From contig CAYFFG010000004.1 in NCBI GenBank assembly GCA_964342355.1, forward strand, positions 158,022-222,021: a stretch of 64,000 nt of DNA. The letters are read 5' to 3'. Below, one piece after another: positions 61,050 to 64,000 of the stretch. Position 1 is the stretch's first letter, and each line of letters opens with the position of its first letter. A program made the translations under genes and the position numbers. The DNA is from Hirschia sp964342355 (GTDB lineage: Bacteria; Pseudomonadota; Alphaproteobacteria; Caulobacterales; Hyphomonadaceae). The notes beneath the pieces are model-generated. The model did not search any database. It was not told the origin of the DNA and worked only from the letters and a program-made list of their open reading frames with translations.

Positions 61050-62264
61050 CTACTCTGCGTGAGAAACCGGCACCGGACCACGCATGTTCTGGCGCGGTTT
61101 GGGCTCCAACAAGCGATTTACCAAATCCGAGAACCGCTGTTTAAACACCTCCCGATGGAAGGTTTCTGCATGGCTGCGAATAGCAGCATGGTCGAACTGA
61201 TTTGAGATTCCCTCATAGCGCTCGATAAGGTTTGCGAAGTTTTCAGGCGACTGTTCATCATGGAACATGCCTGTCACGCCTTCTATCACATAGTCTCGCG
61301 CTCCACCGCGATTGTAGGCCAGCACAGGCGCGCCAGCCGCCATGGCCTCAACAGGCACAATGCCGAAGTCTTCTTCTGTGGGAAATAGCAGCGCTTTACA
61401 GGTTGCATAGCTCTGAGCAAGCAATTCATCCGGCGCTCGGCCAAGGAAAGTGACATTGGGGCCCGCAATGCGCCTTAGCCAAGCCTCGTCTGGCCCTTTT
61501 CCTATTACAACAAGCTTTCTGTTGAGCTTATTGCAGGCCTCGATAGCGATATCTGCGCGCTTGTAAGAAACCAATTCTCCAACATAGAGATAAAAATCAT
61601 GACGCCGCATCGTGGCGTCAAATCGATCAACCTCAACCGGAGGCGCGATAACATCTGCGTCTCTACGCCAGAATTTATTGATACGGCTCGCAACAGCGTT
61701 GGAGTTTGCGACAAAATGATCAACGCGCGCAGCGGAAGTAACATCCCAGTTCCGCAAACTATTCGTGAGCCACGGCATCGCCAAACGCGCAGACAGGCCA
61801 GCGCTCTTTTTGTAAGCGTGATACTGATCCCATAAATAGCGCATTGGCGAATGGGTGTAGCAGATGTGCAATGCTTCTGGATGTGTAATTACACCCTTTG
61901 CCGGACCGGACTCACTTGAAATAACAAGGTCATATTCGCTCAGATCCAGTTGCTCTAACGCGACGGGCATCAGCGGCAGAAAGTTGCGATAGTATTTTTT
62001 TGCAAATGGTAATTCGTTGATAAAGGTGGTTTTGACAGTCTGCTTCCTAATTGAAGCTGAAATACGATCCGGATCATAAACGTGCGTAAAAATGTCAGCT
62101 TGTGGGAATAATTCGAGGATGGCCTCGATGACCTTCTCTCCACCCCGCATATTGACCAGCCAATAATGCACAATCGCCACCTTGAGATCCTTAGGATCCT
62201 TTTGGCCTGATATGCTTTTTAGCATTGTGATTTTGCCCATACGTCGCACCGATGCGTTTTGCAT
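61050..62264 (-). CDS. Family 1 (GT4) glycosyltransferase
   Basis: A 404-residue retaining glycosyltransferase. N-terminal domain: VAIVHYWLVNMRGGEKVIEA; C-terminal GT-B donor domain: FLYVGELVSYKRADIAIEA and the E-x7-E motif in EEDFGIVPVEAMAAGAPVLA. It resembles mannosyl/WbaZ-like enzymes of surface polysaccharide, but the sugar is not known. The frame is open from 62318; the ATG at 62264 has GAGGGGACG just upstream and I prefer it. Converges with htpX. Confidence 0.9.
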   Translation of the reverse strand: MQNASVRRMGKITMLKSISGQKDPKDLKVAIVHYWLVNMRGGEKVIEAILELFPQADIFTHVYDPDRISASIRKQTVKTTFINELPFAKKYYRNFLPLMPVALEQLDLSEYDLVISSESGPAKGVITHPEALHICYTHSPMRYLWDQYHAYKKSAGLSARLAMPWLTNSLRNWDVTSAARVDHFVANSNAVASRINKFWRRDADVIAPPVEVDRFDATMRRHDFYLYVGELVSYKRADIAIEACNKLNRKLVVIGKGPDEAWLRRIAGPNVTFLGRAPDELLAQSYATCKALLFPTEEDFGIVPVEAMAAGAPVLAYNRGGARDYVIEGVTGMFHDEQSPENFANLIERYEGISNQFDHAAIRSHAETFHREVFKQRFSDLVNRLLEPKPRQNMRGPVPVSHAE

Positions 62265-62660
62265 CGTCCCCTCGCCCGGATTGCACCAGCCTAACTTCGT
62301 CCCACAAACTTTATGCACTCAAACAAACGCTTGAGTTTTCCCCGACAAACATATGCGCTAGCGGTTTATGTCAGACTCACCTGTCAAGGCATACATTCGG
62401 CGACTCCGTATGATCCCTCAATCAAACAGAGCCAAATTTCTTGCATGTCCTATATTCTGCTAAGTAAAAGAGCAACCTGCTAAGAAGAAAGACATAAACG
62501 AAGTTATTCTTTTCTAAAGGGAAGTTATCATCTTTAGCGTGAACCCAGCCTCGTTTTACATCGCTTTCCGCTAGCACGCTAACAGATTGCGACGCCTTAT
62601 CACTCTCTGAACTTTCGAGTGAGAAAGAAAAAACAATAGGTGATGATCAAAAAATAAGCA
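62265..62660. other. Intergenic region, no gene seen
   Basis: About 400 bases between the glycosyltransferase start and the tRNA-Arg gene. No ORF with a ribosome site and no RNA gene were recognised. A TTGACA element on the minus strand (62382-62387) could be the -35 of the glycosyltransferase promoter, about 118 bases from its start, but no clear -10 was found. Confidence 0.4.
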
Positions 62661-62737
62661 TGGCGACCCCTGCAGGACTTGAACCTGCAACCGTCGGATT
62701 AGAAGTCCGGTGCTCTATCCAGTTGAGCTAAGGGGCC
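62661..62737 (-). tRNA. tRNA-Arg (anticodon UCU)
   Basis: A 77-base tRNA gene on the minus strand, including an encoded CCA (62661-62663). The acceptor stem GGCCCCT pairs with AGGGGTC (one G-T), and the T-loop has TTCAAGT. The anticodon loop is CTTCTAA, so UCU decodes AGA/AGG. A T-run follows the 3' end (after TTA), possibly its terminator. It is close to the complex I gene. Confidence 0.95.
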
Positions 62738-62770
62738 ATATGCTTTGCGAGAGATGTGCACAAAAGAAGA

Positions 62771-63076
62771 TTAGTGCGTCCAGGGAAACTTCCTGTCAGC
62801 AGAAAAATTATCCGCATAGGTTTTGATAATTCTTTTGGCAGCGCGCGGCTCGGTAACTTGAAACGCCATACCTTTGCGCTTGGCAAAGGCAATCGCATCC
62901 TCGCGGGTGTCAAAAGTCAAACGAACTTGCGTTTCTGTATTATTTGCGCTTGTCCATCCCATGAGCGGATCCACGCTTCTAGCGACTTCAGCATCTAACT
63001 CCAAAATCCAACTATTGGTTTTGGCTTTACCTGACTGCATGGCGTTTTTTGCAGGTTTATAGATTTTCGCGAGCAT
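62771..63076 (-). CDS. NDUFS4-like complex I subunit (ETC complex I family)
   Basis: A 101-residue protein of the NADH:ubiquinone oxidoreductase 18-kDa/NDUFS4 family, an accessory subunit kept in Alphaproteobacteria and mitochondria. KIYKPAKNAMQSGKAKTNSW, DPLMGWTSANNTETQVRLTF and EDAIAFAKRKGMAF are the family blocks (only partial runs shown). Located next to tRNA-Arg. It is not near the nuo operon. Confidence 0.9.
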   Translation of the reverse strand: MLAKIYKPAKNAMQSGKAKTNSWILELDAEVARSVDPLMGWTSANNTETQVRLTFDTREDAIAFAKRKGMAFQVTEPRAAKRIIKTYADNFSADRKFPWTH

Positions 63077-63146
63077 GAACCTACGGCTCCTACAAATCGT
63101 TCGTTCAATTCAGTTTCTTTGGGAATGCCCGGTTTCGAGCAGTTTT

Positions 63147-63839
63147 TCAATTCCCTAAATTAATCTGTGTCGCCTCAATCGCCTTGTTTGCGCATAATTC
63201 GGCTAACTCCTGCAACTCTCCCACGACGAAAGCATCCAAAACAGGGTGAATTGGCGCAGAGACCGCATCTTGAAAATCAGTTTTTCCATGCAAACCCTGC
63301 CCAAAAAACAATCCAACTACGCAGACAGCTTCTGTTCGGGCTGACATAAACTCTTCTGCAAACGGAGGCTCTTCCAGATAACACGCATCCACCTTGCGTT
63401 TGAAACACCGTGAAAGTGTGTTTCGAACCCGCTCAGTGCTGTCGCGCGAAGCACTAGATTTCTGAGAGCCATGTGCGATCAACACGACAGGCGCTTCATC
63501 AGTTACTTTTTTATCGATCAGTTCGCAGAGCTCTGGCCATTCAGCTAATGGCGGCACAATCACGCAATCACGATCAGAACCTTCAACGACCTGTTTGATC
63601 TTATTATAAAAATATCCATCGGAGAAAAATATCGGCAGAATGCAAACTATCTCACCGATTGTCGCGTGGATCGCTGTTTCCAGCTCATCTTCCTGCGATA
63701 ACCGCGCCGTTACAATCTCAACGTCTGGGACGAGTTTCTGGATATCTTCTTGAAGGCGGTAAAGATGTCTGTCGCGATCCTGTCCACGCCGATCACCGTG
63801 CGAACAGATCACAATACTTAAGGGCTCGCGTTCGCTCAC
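63147..63839 (-). CDS. CbiX/sirohydrochlorin chelatase-like protein
   Basis: A 230-residue two-half CbiX-type protein. Each half has the chelatase strand: VICSHGDRRGQDR near residue 11 and VLIAHGSQKSSAS near residue 119. The His in SHGD and AHGS are the metal/tetrapyrrole contact residues of the family. Real CbiX members load cobalt or iron into sirohydrochlorin; the target here is not clear. It is alone, with no cobalamin genes close by. Confidence 0.82.
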   Translation of the reverse strand: MSEREPLSIVICSHGDRRGQDRDRHLYRLQEDIQKLVPDVEIVTARLSQEDELETAIHATIGEIVCILPIFFSDGYFYNKIKQVVEGSDRDCVIVPPLAEWPELCELIDKKVTDEAPVVLIAHGSQKSSASRDSTERVRNTLSRCFKRKVDACYLEEPPFAEEFMSARTEAVCVVGLFFGQGLHGKTDFQDAVSAPIHPVLDAFVVGELQELAELCANKAIEATQINLGN

Positions 63840-63945
63840 AGTCAGGCGTCCTCAATGCAAATCTGAAAAGAAATGTGGCAGGTATCCGAACATCACGCAA
63901 GGACAGCTTTTCATAAGCAATTGTCAGGTGATTTTAATCTCACAA

Positions 63946-64000
63946 TGGTCGGGGCGGAGAGATTCGAACTCCCGACCCTCTGGTCCCAAACCAGATGCGC
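63946..64000 (-). tRNA. tRNA-Pro (anticodon UGG), 5' part beyond window
   Basis: The minus strand shows the 3' portion of a tRNA: encoded CCA (63946-63948), a T-arm GGGAG-TTCGAAT, and anticodon loop TTTGGGA in stem TCTGG/CCAGA. The anticodon UGG decodes proline. The 5' acceptor and D-arm lie beyond base 64000. Confidence 0.92.

Noticed and set aside
62580..62660. Weak hairpin CACTC/GAGTG upstream of tRNA-Arg
   Set aside because: Short stem with a long loop; no clear role as terminator or RNA gene.

Overview
The window looks like chromosomal DNA of an alphaproteobacterium with a Caulobacter-type cell-cycle programme, possibly a Hyphomonadaceae/Maricaulales-like marine lineage (inference). Signs of this are a CcrM-type GANTC methyltransferase with four GANTC sites in its own leader, near-consensus CtrA boxes (TTAA-N7-TTAA), a SAM-II riboswitch ahead of metA, an NrtR/NadQ-type NUDIX regulator near nadABC, a TIGR02301 protein, an NDUFS4-like complex I subunit, a DESFPASDPP mini-protein and a long Alphaproteobacteria-type PPDK. 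No IS element, prophage, CRISPR array or rRNA was seen. Two tRNA genes are present, tRNA-Arg(UCU) and a partial tRNA-Pro(UGG).

Layout. 1-3654: a truncated acyl-CoA synthetase faces an aldehyde dehydrogenase, followed by acyl-CoA thioesterase TesB. 3783-6523: three YceI-domain proteins in a row (secreted, lipoprotein, and fused to cytochrome b561). 6535-10224: Sua5, a membrane protein of unknown function, YaaA and a pseudouridine synthase. 10221-13765: a minus-strand group of three membrane proteins, one with a TIR/SLOG-like nucleotide-binding type domain, plus an endonuclease/exonuclease/phosphatase protein. 13951-16452: SAM-II riboswitch, homoserine acetyltransferase MetA, a TerB-like protein and a membrane protein. 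16511-18752: a TIR-SUMF1 fusion divergent from an M48-like protein that has lost all its zinc ligands. 18763-25955: a D-2-hydroxyglutarate dehydrogenase-like enzyme, a hybrid kinase, a K+ channel, YgfZ, Tag and two tiny lipoproteins.

26028-34068 is an NAD block: an HD phosphohydrolase, a Cys-phosphatase and the NUDIX-type NAD regulator form an overlapping unit upstream of nadA, nadB and nadC. Three CTCA-type inverted repeats precede nadA and are good operator candidates. An acyltransferase and a small secreted protein interrupt the block. 34151-44261: SleB-type hydrolase, PPDK, GlyS/GlyQ, an alpha/beta hydrolase, a TrmN6-like methyltransferase and DUF2007, with two unlisted mini membrane proteins. 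44423-51230: polyprenyl synthase, WecA/MraY-like transferase, IspE and two paralogous TPR lipoproteins. 51362-63839: ETF-QO, uracil-DNA glycosylase, a second hybrid kinase, a TIGR04283/TIGR04282 pair, a PA0069-type radical SAM protein, CcrM, HtpX, a glycosyltransferase, a complex I subunit and a CbiX-like protein.

Most of the window is ordinary housekeeping chromosome. The parts most deserving attention are 10.2-18.8 kb (TIR-like and TIR-SUMF1 proteins with a pseudo-protease), the nadA operator array, the YceI cluster, and the small ORFs with CtrA-like sites.
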